Shown here: piece after piece, positions 35,148 through 43,549 of the stretch
How the letters are laid out: each line of letters starts with the position of its first letter
Position numbering within the stretch: the first letter of the stretch is position 1
Source: Kibdelosporangium philippinense
GTDB lineage: Bacteria > Actinomycetota > Actinomycetes > Mycobacteriales > Pseudonocardiaceae
Direction of reading: 5' to 3'
Assembly: GCF_021390435.2 (NCBI RefSeq)
Contig: NZ_JAJVCN010000001.1
Location: 1,116,001 to 1,180,000 of the forward strand
DNA: 64,000 nucleotides
The notes under the pieces: model-generated
The model's input: only the letters and a program-made list of their open reading frames with translations
The model's database searches: none
Told to the model about the DNA's origin: nothing
Position numbers and translations under genes: made by a program

Positions 35148-36084
35148 GAGGGCATCTGATCTTGGTTGGGGCGATATGTCTGTGTCGGGTGACGGCTGAT
35201 ACCTTGATCAACTTGTGGGGTCCCGGCGTGCGTACCGCAGCGACTTGTCCGATGCTCGCTGGGCGTTGATCGAGCCAACGCTGACGGCGTGGCGTGCTGC
35301 CCGGCGTGGGCCGGGAACCGTGATGCGCGTGCATGACTTGCGGGAGATCGTGAACGCGATCCTGTACGTGTGCCGGACCGGGATCGCCTGGGAGTATCTG
35401 CCGCACGACTTCCCGCCCTGCAAGACGGTTTATGACTACTACGCCAAGTGGGAAGCCGATGGCACAACGGAAACGCTGCATGACCTGTTGCGTGACCAAG
35501 TCCGCGTCGCGAAAGGCCGCGCTGCTGCCCCGACGGCGGCGATCATCGACTCGCAGAGCGTGAAAACCTCCTGCAATGTCAGCGAATCCAGTCAGGGTAT
35601 CGACGCGGGCAAGAAGATCAAGGGCCGCAAACGGCACATCGCCACCGATGTGCTCGGCCTGCTGCTGGCGGTAATCGTGACCGCGGCGTCGGTGCAGGAT
35701 TCCGCTGGCGGGCAACAGGTTCTCGATCATCTCGCCGCTGCGCATCCGACCGTGTCGGCGGCATGGGTGGACGGTGGCTACAACAACACAGTCATCCGTC
35801 ATGGAGCCCAGCGGGGTATCCGGGTTGAGGTCGTCAAACGCCCTTCTGCCAAGGGATTCCACGTGTTGCCCCGGCGGTGGGTAGTGGAGCGCAGTCTGGG
35901 CTGGCTGATGCAACACCGCCGACTCGCGCGCGACTACGAAGCCCTGCCCCAGCGGTCGCGCACGATGGTCCACTGGGCGATGACTAACATAATGAGCCGC
36001 ACCCTGACCGGGGAATCCACCCAAACCTGGCGAAACGATCCACCCAAAGCAGACATTCTTGCCTAACTAAGATCAGATGCCCTC
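35148..36084 (+). mobile_element. IS5-family element, copy 1
   Basis: 937 bp. The left end begins GAGGGCATCTGATC and the right end is its complement, GATCAGATGCCCTC. It contains one transposase gene and is flanked by TTA on both sides. Its transposase is identical at the protein level to that of the inverted copy at 36981-37917, so at least one copy is recent. Confidence 0.93.
35215..36066 (+). CDS. IS5-family transposase (copy 1)
   Basis: A 283-residue DDE transposase. DLSDARWALIEP is the family's N-terminal signature. The three acidic residues lie in AAIIDSQSVKT, AWVDGGYNN and VVERSLGWLMQHRRLARDYE. GRKRHIATDVLG is the linking motif. It is intact and should be active. Confidence 0.93.
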   Translation: MGSRRAYRSDLSDARWALIEPTLTAWRAARRGPGTVMRVHDLREIVNAILYVCRTGIAWEYLPHDFPPCKTVYDYYAKWEADGTTETLHDLLRDQVRVAKGRAAAPTAAIIDSQSVKTSCNVSESSQGIDAGKKIKGRKRHIATDVLGLLLAVIVTAASVQDSAGGQQVLDHLAAAHPTVSAAWVDGGYNNTVIRHGAQRGIRVEVVKRPSAKGFHVLPRRWVVERSLGWLMQHRRLARDYEALPQRSRTMVHWAMTNIMSRTLTGESTQTWRNDPPKADILA

Positions 36085-36087
36085 TTA

Positions 36088-36977
36088 GAGTTCCTAACAG
36101 AAGGTTTTGACGTGTCGGTAGCAGATCACGCATGTGGCCAGACCGAGGAACGCCTCGTGGATGTCGGCGCGGCGTTCCCATCGGATACGCAGGCGCCGCA
36201 TCCCGTGGTACCACGCGATTGTGCGCTCCACGACCCACCTGATCGCGCCGAGCCCGGAGCCGTGTTCCCTTCCACGCTCGGCGATCTGTGGGTCGATGCC
36301 CATACCGCGCAACTCACCACGGTGTTGGGCAGAGTCATAGGCGCGGTCGGCGTAGAGCTCGTCGGGGCGGCGGCGAGGACGCCCGCGCCTGCCCCGCACT
36401 GGCGGGATTGCCTCGACCAGCGGGAGGAGTTGAGTGACGTCATTGACGTTGCCACCGGTCAGGCCGACGGCCAGCGGGATGCCGCCGCCCTCGGTGATCA
36501 CGTGGTGCTTGGAGCCTGGCCGGGCGCGATCGACCGGGCTCGGCCCGCTTTTGGGCCGCGGCGCGCCGCCCGCGCGTGCGAGCTGTCGATCACCGCTCGC
36601 GACCAGTCCAGCCTCCCGGCCGCGTTCAGCTCGGCCAAAAGCGCCTCGTGCAGCCGTTGCCACACCCCGGCATCGTTCCACTCCGCCAGGCGCCGCCAGC
36701 AGGTCATCCCTGACCCGAACCCCAGCTCCTGGGGCAGGAACTCCCACTGGATACCGGTGTGCAGCACGAACAAGATGCCTTGCAGGACGAGACGATCCGG
36801 CAGCCGCTTGGGGCCTGGCCGGGACAACGCGTACTCCCAGCGCGGCAACAGTGGCTCGATTCGTTCCCACAGGTCGTCGGGGACGATCCATGGCGGCTGC
36901 TCACCTTTCCTCACTCGTTTCATGATCAACGATCACGAACCTTCAGGCACCACAAGTGATCAACTTGTTAGGAACTC
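36088..36977 (-). mobile_element. IS5-family element (frameshift group), inner
   Basis: 890 bp. Terminal inverted repeats begin GAGTTCCTAACA (36088-36099) with the complement at 36966-36977. It is flanked by TTA. Its position exactly between the two outer copies suggests it inserted at the shared TTA target. It encodes a two-frame transposase. Confidence 0.9.
36094..36929 (-). CDS. IS5-family transposase made by programmed -1 frameshift
   Basis: Two overlapping frames. The first (36498-36929) holds PPWIVPDDLWERIEPLLP and the first catalytic Asp in AVIDSSHARAA. The second, ending at 36094, holds GSKHHVITEGGGIPLAV, ELYADRAYDS and RWVVERTIAWYHGMRRLRIRWER, the remaining catalytic residues. They join at the slippery heptamer CCCAAAA (plus strand 36549-36555), which in the first frame is read C CCA AAA, the canonical -1 site. 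This is a known expression control in part of the IS5 family, so it is not a defect. Confidence 0.87.
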
Positions 36978-36980
36978 TTA

Positions 36981-37917
36981 GAGGGCATCTGATCTTAGTT
37001 AGGCAAGAATGTCTGCTTTGGGTGGATCGTTTCGCCAGGTTTGGGTGGATTCCCCGGTCAGGGTGCGGCTCATTATGTTAGTCATCGCCCAGTGGACCAT
37101 CGTGCGCGACCGCTGGGGCAGGGCTTCGTAGTCGCGCGCGAGTCGGCGGTGTTGCATCAGCCAGCCCAGACTGCGCTCCACTACCCACCGCCGGGGCAAC
37201 ACGTGGAATCCCTTGGCAGAAGGGCGTTTGACGACCTCAACCCGGATACCCCGCTGGGCTCCATGACGGATGACTGTGTTGTTGTAGCCACCGTCCACCC
37301 ATGCCGCCGACACGGTCGGATGCGCAGCGGCGAGATGATCGAGAACCTGTTGCCCGCCAGCGGAATCCTGCACCGACGCCGCGGTCACGATTACCGCCAG
37401 CAGCAGGCCGAGCACATCGGTGGCGATGTGCCGTTTGCGGCCCTTGATCTTCTTGCCCGCGTCGATACCCTGACTGGATTCGCTGACATTGCAGGAGGTT
37501 TTCACGCTCTGCGAGTCGATGATCGCCGCCGTCGGGGCAGCAGCGCGGCCTTTCGCGACGCGGACTTGGTCACGCAACAGGTCATGCAGCGTTTCCGTTG
37601 TGCCATCGGCTTCCCACTTGGCGTAGTAGTCATAAACCGTCTTGCAGGGCGGGAAGTCGTGCGGCAGATACTCCCAGGCGATCCCGGTCCGGCACACGTA
37701 CAGGATCGCGTTCACGATCTCCCGCAAGTCATGCACGCGCATCACGGTTCCCGGCCCACGCCGGGCAGCACGCCACGCCGTCAGCGTTGGCTCGATCAAC
37801 GCCCAGCGAGCATCGGACAAGTCGCTGCGGTACGCACGCCGGGACCCCACAAGTTGATCAAGGTATCAGCCGTCACCCGACACAGACATATCGCCCCAAC
37901 CAAGATCAGATGCCCTC
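36981..37917 (-). mobile_element. IS5-family element, copy 2 (inverted)
   Basis: 937 bp, the inverted twin of 35148-36084, with ends GAGGGCATCTGATC and its complement, flanked by TTA. The TTA at its right end (37918-37920) is at the same time the stop codon of the amidohydrolase gene. Confidence 0.93.
36999..37850 (-). CDS. IS5-family transposase (copy 2)
   Basis: A 283-residue protein identical to the transposase at 35215-36066, with the same DDE residues (AAIIDSQSVKT, AWVDGGYNN, VVERSLGWLMQHRR). It is intact. Confidence 0.93.
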   Translation of the reverse strand: MGSRRAYRSDLSDARWALIEPTLTAWRAARRGPGTVMRVHDLREIVNAILYVCRTGIAWEYLPHDFPPCKTVYDYYAKWEADGTTETLHDLLRDQVRVAKGRAAAPTAAIIDSQSVKTSCNVSESSQGIDAGKKIKGRKRHIATDVLGLLLAVIVTAASVQDSAGGQQVLDHLAAAHPTVSAAWVDGGYNNTVIRHGAQRGIRVEVVKRPSAKGFHVLPRRWVVERSLGWLMQHRRLARDYEALPQRSRTMVHWAMTNIMSRTLTGESTQTWRNDPPKADILA

Positions 37918-39261
37918 TTAGGTCATGGCGGGATTGCCCTGCCCTGCCTCATAACGGCGGCGGGCCTGGTCGTCGATCTCGGTCCATGGACTGTCCGGTG
38001 CGGTGCCCCGGATCCAGTCCCGTGCACGGGAAACTGCCTCGCGCAAGGCGGGCAGGTCGACGTTGAGCGGAACACCTTCACGCACAACGGGAACGCCGCC
38101 GACATAGACCGCTTTGATGTCCCTGGCTGTGCTTTGGAAAACGACGTGGTCGGCCGCGTCCGCGTCGCCGAGTCCGAACGGGCCAGTCCAGATCACGAGA
38201 AGATCGGCCAGCTTGCCGGGCGTGAGGCTCCCGATCTCCGCGCCCATCCCCAACGCCTTCGCGCCGCCGATGGTCGCCATCCGCAGCAGCCGTCGGGCGT
38301 CGAGACGCGGCCGCTCGCCAGTCTGTGCGGCGAGCAGATGTTCCAGCGCGTGACTCGTGCGCAGCTGGCTGAGCATGCTGCCGTTGAACGCGGCGGGCAC
38401 GTCCGTTCCGAACACTACTGGGACACCGTGCCGCAGCGCCCGGCCGACGATCGGGTTGACGCCCATCTGCGCGGCCTCGGTTTCCGGCGTCGCCACAACG
38501 AAACCGCCCTGTGATGACAGGGAATCCAGTTCCTCGTCGCTGATTTGGCCACAGTGGACCCAGAGGATGTCTGGACCGGGCAAGGACTGACTCACCTGGT
38601 TGGGCAGGTTCGAATGCAAGGACGCCCGTAGGCCCAACGCGCGGACTGCACGCACCTCGGCCGCGTGCTGTTCGGGTGAGACATGGTCGATGTTGTTGAG
38701 TGCAACCGCGACTCGCACTCTTTCGTCCCTTGTGGACAGATCTTGTAGGGTCGCGATGTGGTCTTGGAGGCTGCGGTCGTATTGCGGGCCGGCTTCGGGC
38801 CGGGCACGCAGACTGTAGCCGAACAGGGCGCGGATTCCGGACTCGGTCAGGCCGTTGATGGCCGCCTCGGCGTGCTCCTCGGAGCTGACTGTGTGGCAGA
38901 AATCGAAGGCGGTCGTGACGCCGTGGGTGAGCAGTTCGGTGGCGCCTGCCAGTTCGGCGGTTCGCAGATCCGGCGGGCGGATCCGGCCGGACAGTGGATG
39001 GACAAGGCCGAAGTACTCGCGGCCCCAGCACCCCGAGGCGATGCCGCGGATCAGCGACTGCCAGACGTGCACGTGACAGTCGACCAGGCCGGGCAGCACG
39101 ATGTGATCCCGGTAGTCGACGACTTCGTCCGCCACCGTGGTGATCCGGGGTGCGACTTCGGCGATCCGGCCGTCCGCGATCAGCACATCGCCGTCGAATT
39201 CACCGGCGGAATCGTCCATGCTGAGAATTCGGGCGCCGCGCAGCAGGAGTTTTCCGGACAT
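37918..39261 (-). CDS. Amidohydrolase (deaminase-like, ATZ/TRZ type)
   Basis: A 447-residue metal-dependent hydrolase of the cytosine/guanine deaminase-chlorohydrolase branch. HIVLPGLVDCHVHVWQ gives the HxH ligands, ASLHSNLPNQV and ILWVHCGQ the next histidines, and FGTDVPAAFNGS the conserved Asp. The ends form the usual small beta domain. ATG 39261 has GAGGA ahead of it. Its divergent neighbour is ridA (37 bp between starts) and its original downstream gene is the flavin reductase. This setting suggests hydrolysis or deamination of a nitrogen heterocycle or amide; the substrate is unknown. Confidence 0.87.
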   Translation of the reverse strand: MSGKLLLRGARILSMDDSAGEFDGDVLIADGRIAEVAPRITTVADEVVDYRDHIVLPGLVDCHVHVWQSLIRGIASGCWGREYFGLVHPLSGRIRPPDLRTAELAGATELLTHGVTTAFDFCHTVSSEEHAEAAINGLTESGIRALFGYSLRARPEAGPQYDRSLQDHIATLQDLSTRDERVRVAVALNNIDHVSPEQHAAEVRAVRALGLRASLHSNLPNQVSQSLPGPDILWVHCGQISDEELDSLSSQGGFVVATPETEAAQMGVNPIVGRALRHGVPVVFGTDVPAAFNGSMLSQLRTSHALEHLLAAQTGERPRLDARRLLRMATIGGAKALGMGAEIGSLTPGKLADLLVIWTGPFGLGDADAADHVVFQSTARDIKAVYVGGVPVVREGVPLNVDLPALREAVSRARDWIRGTAPDSPWTEIDDQARRRYEAGQGNPAMT

Positions 39262-39626
39262 TTGATCCTCGCTGGATTGTGGCCTAGATTGGCTGTCCAT
39301 GAATCCCGAACCCGCATTCGAAGTGATCGGCGATACTGAGCGTATTTACGGTCTCAGCGGCCTGCCCTTTGTGCCTGCTGTCCGCGTTCCCGCTGGTCGT
39401 GACCTAGTGTTTTTATCCGGCGTGCTCGGTGGGGCGACCCCGGATGACGATGCGTCCGACATTCGTTCCGAAACGCACAGGTTGTTTCGGAATATGGCAC
39501 GCGTGCTCGCTGAAGCGGGCGCGGAGTTTACCGATATCGTGTCGGTGACCAAATTCCTGGTCGACATCGAACGGGACAATTCCGCGGTTGTCGAGGTGAT
39601 GCGGCAGTATTTCCCGGTGTTTCCAA

Positions 39627-41288
39627 CCCAGGTGTTTCATGTGATCCCGGGATGATCTTGTGTTGAGTCTGGTTGATCTCGCGGCGAGCGATTCGAGAGA
39701 TAGGCGCGAGCATGCCGCCGACCTGCTGTCGTGTCGGCCGCTCCGGGGTCTTTCGGGTCGTCGGGACAGGGTGGACGGGTCAGGTGAACGCGGCACGGAT
39801 CCTCAACCACGCCTCGGCGATGGCATCGGCGTATTTCCAGGTCCGGTCGATACGGAGGCGGACCTGCCGGGCGCTGCGGGTGATGCGGGCGGCCACGTGC
39901 AACACCAGATTGCGGAAGGTGGCGATCTCGGCATGCGCCAACTCCGGTGTGCCGGTGAACCCGAGCAGTTTGGCCCAGCACACCAGATCCGTGGCTGCCA
40001 GCAGGGTTTCCAGCCAGGCGACGTTCTCATCCCACCCCCGGCAGGGAAGGTTACGCAGCCCGGCGGCTTTGCCTTCCCGGATGCGGTCTTCGACCCGGGC
40101 GTGCTGGCGGTGGTCAAGCTCCAGCCCGGCGTTCTGACCGGGGATCACCCGCTCGGGAATGTCGGTGATGAACGCGGTGATCCGGTGCCCGTCGACGTCG
40201 GTGAACCGCAACTGCGCACCGGGATGGGGACGTTCGGCGCGCAGCAGCACCCGGGAGCCTTCCGGCCAGGCTGTCAGGTCCAGCAGGCCGGTGACCTCGG
40301 CGACCCAGGCGCCGTCCCGGATCCCGCCATCCGACTCGATCGCGGATTGCCAGCACTGGTCGGGCACCTCATCCACGATGGCCTGGATGCGGGCGTCCAC
40401 GGGGAACCCGAAGGAGAACCACACCCCACGATCCCGGCACGCCGTCGCGAAGGCGTGGGTGGCGCCGGCGGAGTCCGAGCGGGCCACCACCCGCACCGTG
40501 TCCGGGTCACCCGGCCGAGGCCGGGCGTGCTCGGGCAGGGCGGCCAACGCCTGCTCCAGCACGGTGACATGATCGGCGGCGGTGTTGCTGCCCGCGTTGC
40601 CCGGACGCAGCAACCCGGCCAGGGCCTCGCCGCCGGAGACCTCCGGGCGGTCCAGAAACGCCAGCAACGGGTGAAACCCGAACGTGCGTTTCCAGGTTTT
40701 CGCCGCGTTTTGCTTGGTCTCCGCGTGCGAGATCGTGACTGTGGCGTCGAAATCGATCCGCAGCAGCTGTGTCAGGTCCGGGGTGGCGCCGGCGGCCCAG
40801 GCCCGTTCCCGTGCCGCTGCCCGCGCGGCACGCACCCTGGACAGATGGGCCGGGTCAACGCGGTCCAGCATCCGCCAGGTGGTCGGCATCGACGCGACCG
40901 GCCCGCATACCTCGTGCCGGTCGCCGAACACCTCGATGTGGGAGACACAGTCGCCGCCATCTGCGATCGCGACCGCCAGGTCGGTGAACACCCGGCCTGG
41001 CGCGTGCTGCCACCGTCCGGCATAGGTGTCGGCCAGCGCAGTGCTGATCCCGCTCACCAGCCCGGTATCCCAGGCCAGTTCCCGCAGCATTCCGACCCCG
41101 GCATGCGACACGACACCCGTACCGTCCGCGCTGACCTTGACCCGGCGGGACCGTTCGATACGCTTCATCCGCGAAGTGCCTTCCCGTTCGAGAACCTGGA
41201 CCCTAGACAAGTCCCAGTTTCCCTTACAGGGCAGGCACTTCGTTCTATCTACGGCTCGTGTCGCGGCTATCCGCGTGAAACACCTGGG
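39627..41288 (-). mobile_element. IS1380-family element inside ridA
   Basis: 1662 bp. Terminal inverted repeats start CCCAGGTGTTTCA (left) with the exact complement at the right end. It is flanked by the direct repeat CCAA (39623-39626 and 41289-41292), a 4-bp target duplication as usual for IS1380. One transposase gene is read leftward. Confidence 0.93.
39780..41168 (-). CDS. IS1380-family transposase
   Basis: A 462-residue DDE transposase. RVKVSADGTGVVSHAGVG is the family's N-terminus, LRIDFDATVT carries the first Asp, VVARSDSAGATHAF the second, and the C-terminal helix region has CRGWDENVAWLETLLAATDLVCW, family-typical in size and order. ATG 41168 follows GGGAAGG; a longer frame reaches 41210. 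It appears intact. Confidence 0.92.
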   Translation of the reverse strand: MKRIERSRRVKVSADGTGVVSHAGVGMLRELAWDTGLVSGISTALADTYAGRWQHAPGRVFTDLAVAIADGGDCVSHIEVFGDRHEVCGPVASMPTTWRMLDRVDPAHLSRVRAARAAARERAWAAGATPDLTQLLRIDFDATVTISHAETKQNAAKTWKRTFGFHPLLAFLDRPEVSGGEALAGLLRPGNAGSNTAADHVTVLEQALAALPEHARPRPGDPDTVRVVARSDSAGATHAFATACRDRGVWFSFGFPVDARIQAIVDEVPDQCWQSAIESDGGIRDGAWVAEVTGLLDLTAWPEGSRVLLRAERPHPGAQLRFTDVDGHRITAFITDIPERVIPGQNAGLELDHRQHARVEDRIREGKAAGLRNLPCRGWDENVAWLETLLAATDLVCWAKLLGFTGTPELAHAEIATFRNLVLHVAARITRSARQVRLRIDRTWKYADAIAEAWLRIRAAFT

Positions 41289-41386
41289 CCAACTTCGACC
41301 ACCGTCGAGGTCGCCCGGCTGGTGCCTGCCGGGTTACGGTTGGAGGTGAGCGCGATCGCCGTACTGCCGTCCCGGTGAAGTGAGTT

Positions 41387-41414
41387 CTGGTTCCCGGGGG
41401 TGCCCGGGAACCAG
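41387..41414. terminator. Hairpin between ridA and the IclR gene
   Basis: Perfect 12-bp arms, CTGGTTCCCGGG and CCCGGGAACCAG, with a 4-base loop. It lies between two convergent genes (stops at 41378 and 41424) and could stop transcription from both sides. Confidence 0.7.
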
Positions 41415-41423
41415 GCGAGCCGG

Positions 41424-42155
41424 TCACGCGCTCATCCGCGCGCTGATCACCCGGGCGGCCTCGGTCACCGCGGCGCGGGCGGACGGGGTGAACGCGTTTG
41501 CTGGGCCTGCTACCGAAACGCCGCCGAGCGGCCGATTGCGACCGTCCACAATGGCGGCGGCGAGCGACATGCGGTTACCAGGCAATGCCTGTGCCGACAG
41601 ATGTCCGTCACGCCTTGCCTGGTACAGCTCGTCGTGCAGCGCGCTCAGGTCCGGCTGGGGTACGCCACGTTCGGCGCAGCACCGGGCCACCTGTTCGGCG
41701 ACTTCCCTGAAGGGCAACCAGGATAACGCCGCCTTGCCGCAAGTGGTCAGGTGTGCGGGCACTCGTCGTCCGATCTCGGACTTGCGGGGACCGGAGTTGC
41801 GAGCGAGGTACACGACCCAGCCCTGGGTGAACTGACCGAGATGAGCTTCCTGCGCAGGCGTGCGGACAAGACGGTCGAGCACTCCACCGGCTGCTCGGAC
41901 CAGGCTGGTGCGGCGGACGGCGTGCCCGCCGAGTTCGAGGGCGAGCGGCCCGAGCTGGTAGCCCTCGTCGGATGTCCGCAACATTCCTGCTGTGACAAGG
42001 GTTCGGCACAGTTCGTGCGCGGTGCTGCGCGGGATGCCCGTGCGCTCGGCGACCTGCCGTACGGACAGCACGCCGACGCTGGGGCTGAAGGCGCGCAACA
42101 CGGTGCACGCCTTCAGCACCGAGGCCACTCCACGCTGAGTGGTGTCGTTGCTCAC
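41424..42155 (-). CDS. IclR-family transcriptional regulator
   Basis: About 243 residues from GTG 42155 (a TTG at 42206 is in frame). The N-terminal winged helix is LSVRQVAERTGIPRSTAHELCRTL, followed by the effector domain typical of IclR proteins (PAHLTTCGKAALSWLPF, then SLAAAIVDGRNRPLGGVSVAGP and VTEAARVISARM). IclR regulators usually control aromatic or heterocycle catabolism. It converges on ridA and is divergent from the monooxygenase gene at 42376, so it likely represses that promoter and perhaps the whole module. Confidence 0.88.
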   Translation of the reverse strand: MSNDTTQRGVASVLKACTVLRAFSPSVGVLSVRQVAERTGIPRSTAHELCRTLVTAGMLRTSDEGYQLGPLALELGGHAVRRTSLVRAAGGVLDRLVRTPAQEAHLGQFTQGWVVYLARNSGPRKSEIGRRVPAHLTTCGKAALSWLPFREVAEQVARCCAERGVPQPDLSALHDELYQARRDGHLSAQALPGNRMSLAAAIVDGRNRPLGGVSVAGPANAFTPSARAAVTEAARVISARMSA

Positions 42156-42375
42156 CCGGCCAACATAAGCGCCGTACGCTGGGCGTCCACGCTTCTGTCC
42201 GGCCAAGCCGGACGCCGGTGACGACAGCCATCATGGTGCTACTGAGAGTCACTTTCCGGTCTGCAATCGATTGCTTTCGCTTGCGCCGTAGAGTGTCCGA
42301 CACTGCTGGACAGAAGGGAGAAAGAAGAGTGCAAAGGATTGCCGCCAGCTGGATCGTGAGCTGATACTCGCCGTC

Positions 42376-43536
42376 ATGAGCACTTCACTCCACGACGAGC
42401 TGGTCGGGCGCGCCGCGGCGTTGCGGGGCCAGCTTCAGCAGGACGCCGCCGACCACGACCGGGACCGCCGCCTCACCGATCGAACGGTGACGGCTTTGCG
42501 AGACAACGGAATGCTGCGGCTCCTGGTGCCCAAGGCGCTAGGCGGTCATCAGGTCGGCATGCGCACATTCGTCGACGTGACGGCCGAACTGGGCCGCGGT
42601 TGCACGTCGACGGCCTGGGTCACCGCCGTGGTCAACACCGGCAACTTCCTCATCGGACTGTTCACGGAGCGGGCGCGCAAGGAAGTCTGGAGCGATAACC
42701 CGAGTGCTTGTGCCGCAGGCATTCTCGCGCCGACAGCGACCGTGGAACCGGTGGCCGGTGGCATCAAGGTGTCTGGAAAGTGGCCCTACGCGTCGGGTTC
42801 GCAGATCTGCGACTGGGCCGTGGTTGGTGTCCCGCACGGTGAAGTTTCCCTCGCACTGCTGCCGATGAGCGAACTGACCGTCGAGGACACATGGCATGTC
42901 ATGGGAATGCGTGGCACTGCGAGCAACACCATTGTGGCGCAGGGCGTTTTCGTCCCCGATCATCGGTTGCTGCCGCTCGGTCCGGTGATGGGCGGCGCGA
43001 ACGCCACCGAGTTCCCCAGCGAGCCGCTCTACCGGACCAGCGTGACCGGCGTTCTGCTGTTGTCCTTGCTTGGCGCGCAATTGGGCACGGCCGTCACCGC
43101 TCGGGACTTCGTCGTCGAGAAGGCGCCGAAGCGGGCGATCAGCACCACGTCCTACCCGGCACAGACGCAGTCCGTTGCGTTCCAGATGGACGTCGCGCAC
43201 GCGACGGCCAAGATCGACACCGCGCACTTGCACGTCCACCGGATCGCCGAGATGCTCGACGATCACGCCAGGCGTGGTGTGCTGCCGGACCTGACCACGC
43301 GCTCGCGCACCCGGATGGACGCCGCCTACGCGAGCCTGCAGGTCAAGGAGGCGGTTGACCTGCTGGTGTCCGCGCACGGGACCGCGTCCTTCGCGGATTT
43401 CAGCCCGCTGCAACGGATCTTCCGGGACGTCAACGTCGCCAGCAGGCACGCGGGCACCGGAATCCGGATCCCGCAAGAGATCTACGGCCGGGCCCTGCTC
43501 GGACTCGACCCCTACGTCGTCAGTACTCTGATCTGA
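42376..43536 (+). CDS. Flavin-dependent monooxygenase, acyl-CoA dehydrogenase fold
   Basis: A 386-residue group D flavoprotein (HsaA/HpaH-like, annotated widely as acyl-CoA dehydrogenase family). The N-terminal helical part has RDNGMLRLLVPKALGGHQVG and STAWVTAVVNTGN, the central barrel has GGIKVSGKWPYASGSQICDW and TWHVMGMRGTASNTI, and the C-terminal bundle ends RHAGTGIRIPQEIYGRALLGL. The catalytic glutamate of true acyl-CoA dehydrogenases is not evident. Such oxygenases use FMNH2/FADH2 from a separate reductase; candidates are at 34607-35134 and 43550-44158. A downstream gene 13 bp away is probably in the same operon. Confidence 0.85.
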   Translation: MSTSLHDELVGRAAALRGQLQQDAADHDRDRRLTDRTVTALRDNGMLRLLVPKALGGHQVGMRTFVDVTAELGRGCTSTAWVTAVVNTGNFLIGLFTERARKEVWSDNPSACAAGILAPTATVEPVAGGIKVSGKWPYASGSQICDWAVVGVPHGEVSLALLPMSELTVEDTWHVMGMRGTASNTIVAQGVFVPDHRLLPLGPVMGGANATEFPSEPLYRTSVTGVLLLSLLGAQLGTAVTARDFVVEKAPKRAISTTSYPAQTQSVAFQMDVAHATAKIDTAHLHVHRIAEMLDDHARRGVLPDLTTRSRTRMDAAYASLQVKEAVDLLVSAHGTASFADFSPLQRIFRDVNVASRHAGTGIRIPQEIYGRALLGLDPYVVSTLI

Positions 43537-43549
43537 AAGAGGCGCCCCC

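Larger units (their letters stand above)
35145..37920. mobile_element. Nested array of three IS5-family elements at TTA sites
   Basis: The order is TTA - IS copy 1 (35148-36084, forward) - TTA - inner IS (36088-36977, reverse) - TTA - IS copy 2 (36981-37917, reverse) - TTA. All four junctions carry the same TTA, consistent with 3-bp target duplications at a TNA target, as used by several IS5 subgroups. The array sits between the stop codon of the amidohydrolase gene and the ribosome site of the flavin reductase gene and carries no cargo. Confidence 0.9.
39299..41378 (+). pseudogene. ridA-family gene split by IS1380 insertion
   Basis: The first 109 codons (39299-39626) encode a RidA/YjgF protein (RDLVFLSGVLGG, SVTKFLVDIERDN, YFPVFP). 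After the IS (39627-41288) and the duplicated CCAA, the frame resumes as TSTTVEVARLVPAGLRLEVS, then AIAVLPSR and a stop at 41378. Removing the IS and one CCAA gives an uninterrupted 137-residue protein with the diagnostic arginine phrase near the end of the barrel. RidA proteins hydrolyse reactive enamines/imines, and homologues (RutC) act in pyrimidine catabolism. The interrupted gene should make only a truncated, inactive product. Confidence 0.9.

Noticed and set aside
35145..37920. Composite transposon carrying cargo
   Set aside because: The two outer IS copies flank only another IS and TTA triplets; there is no passenger gene.
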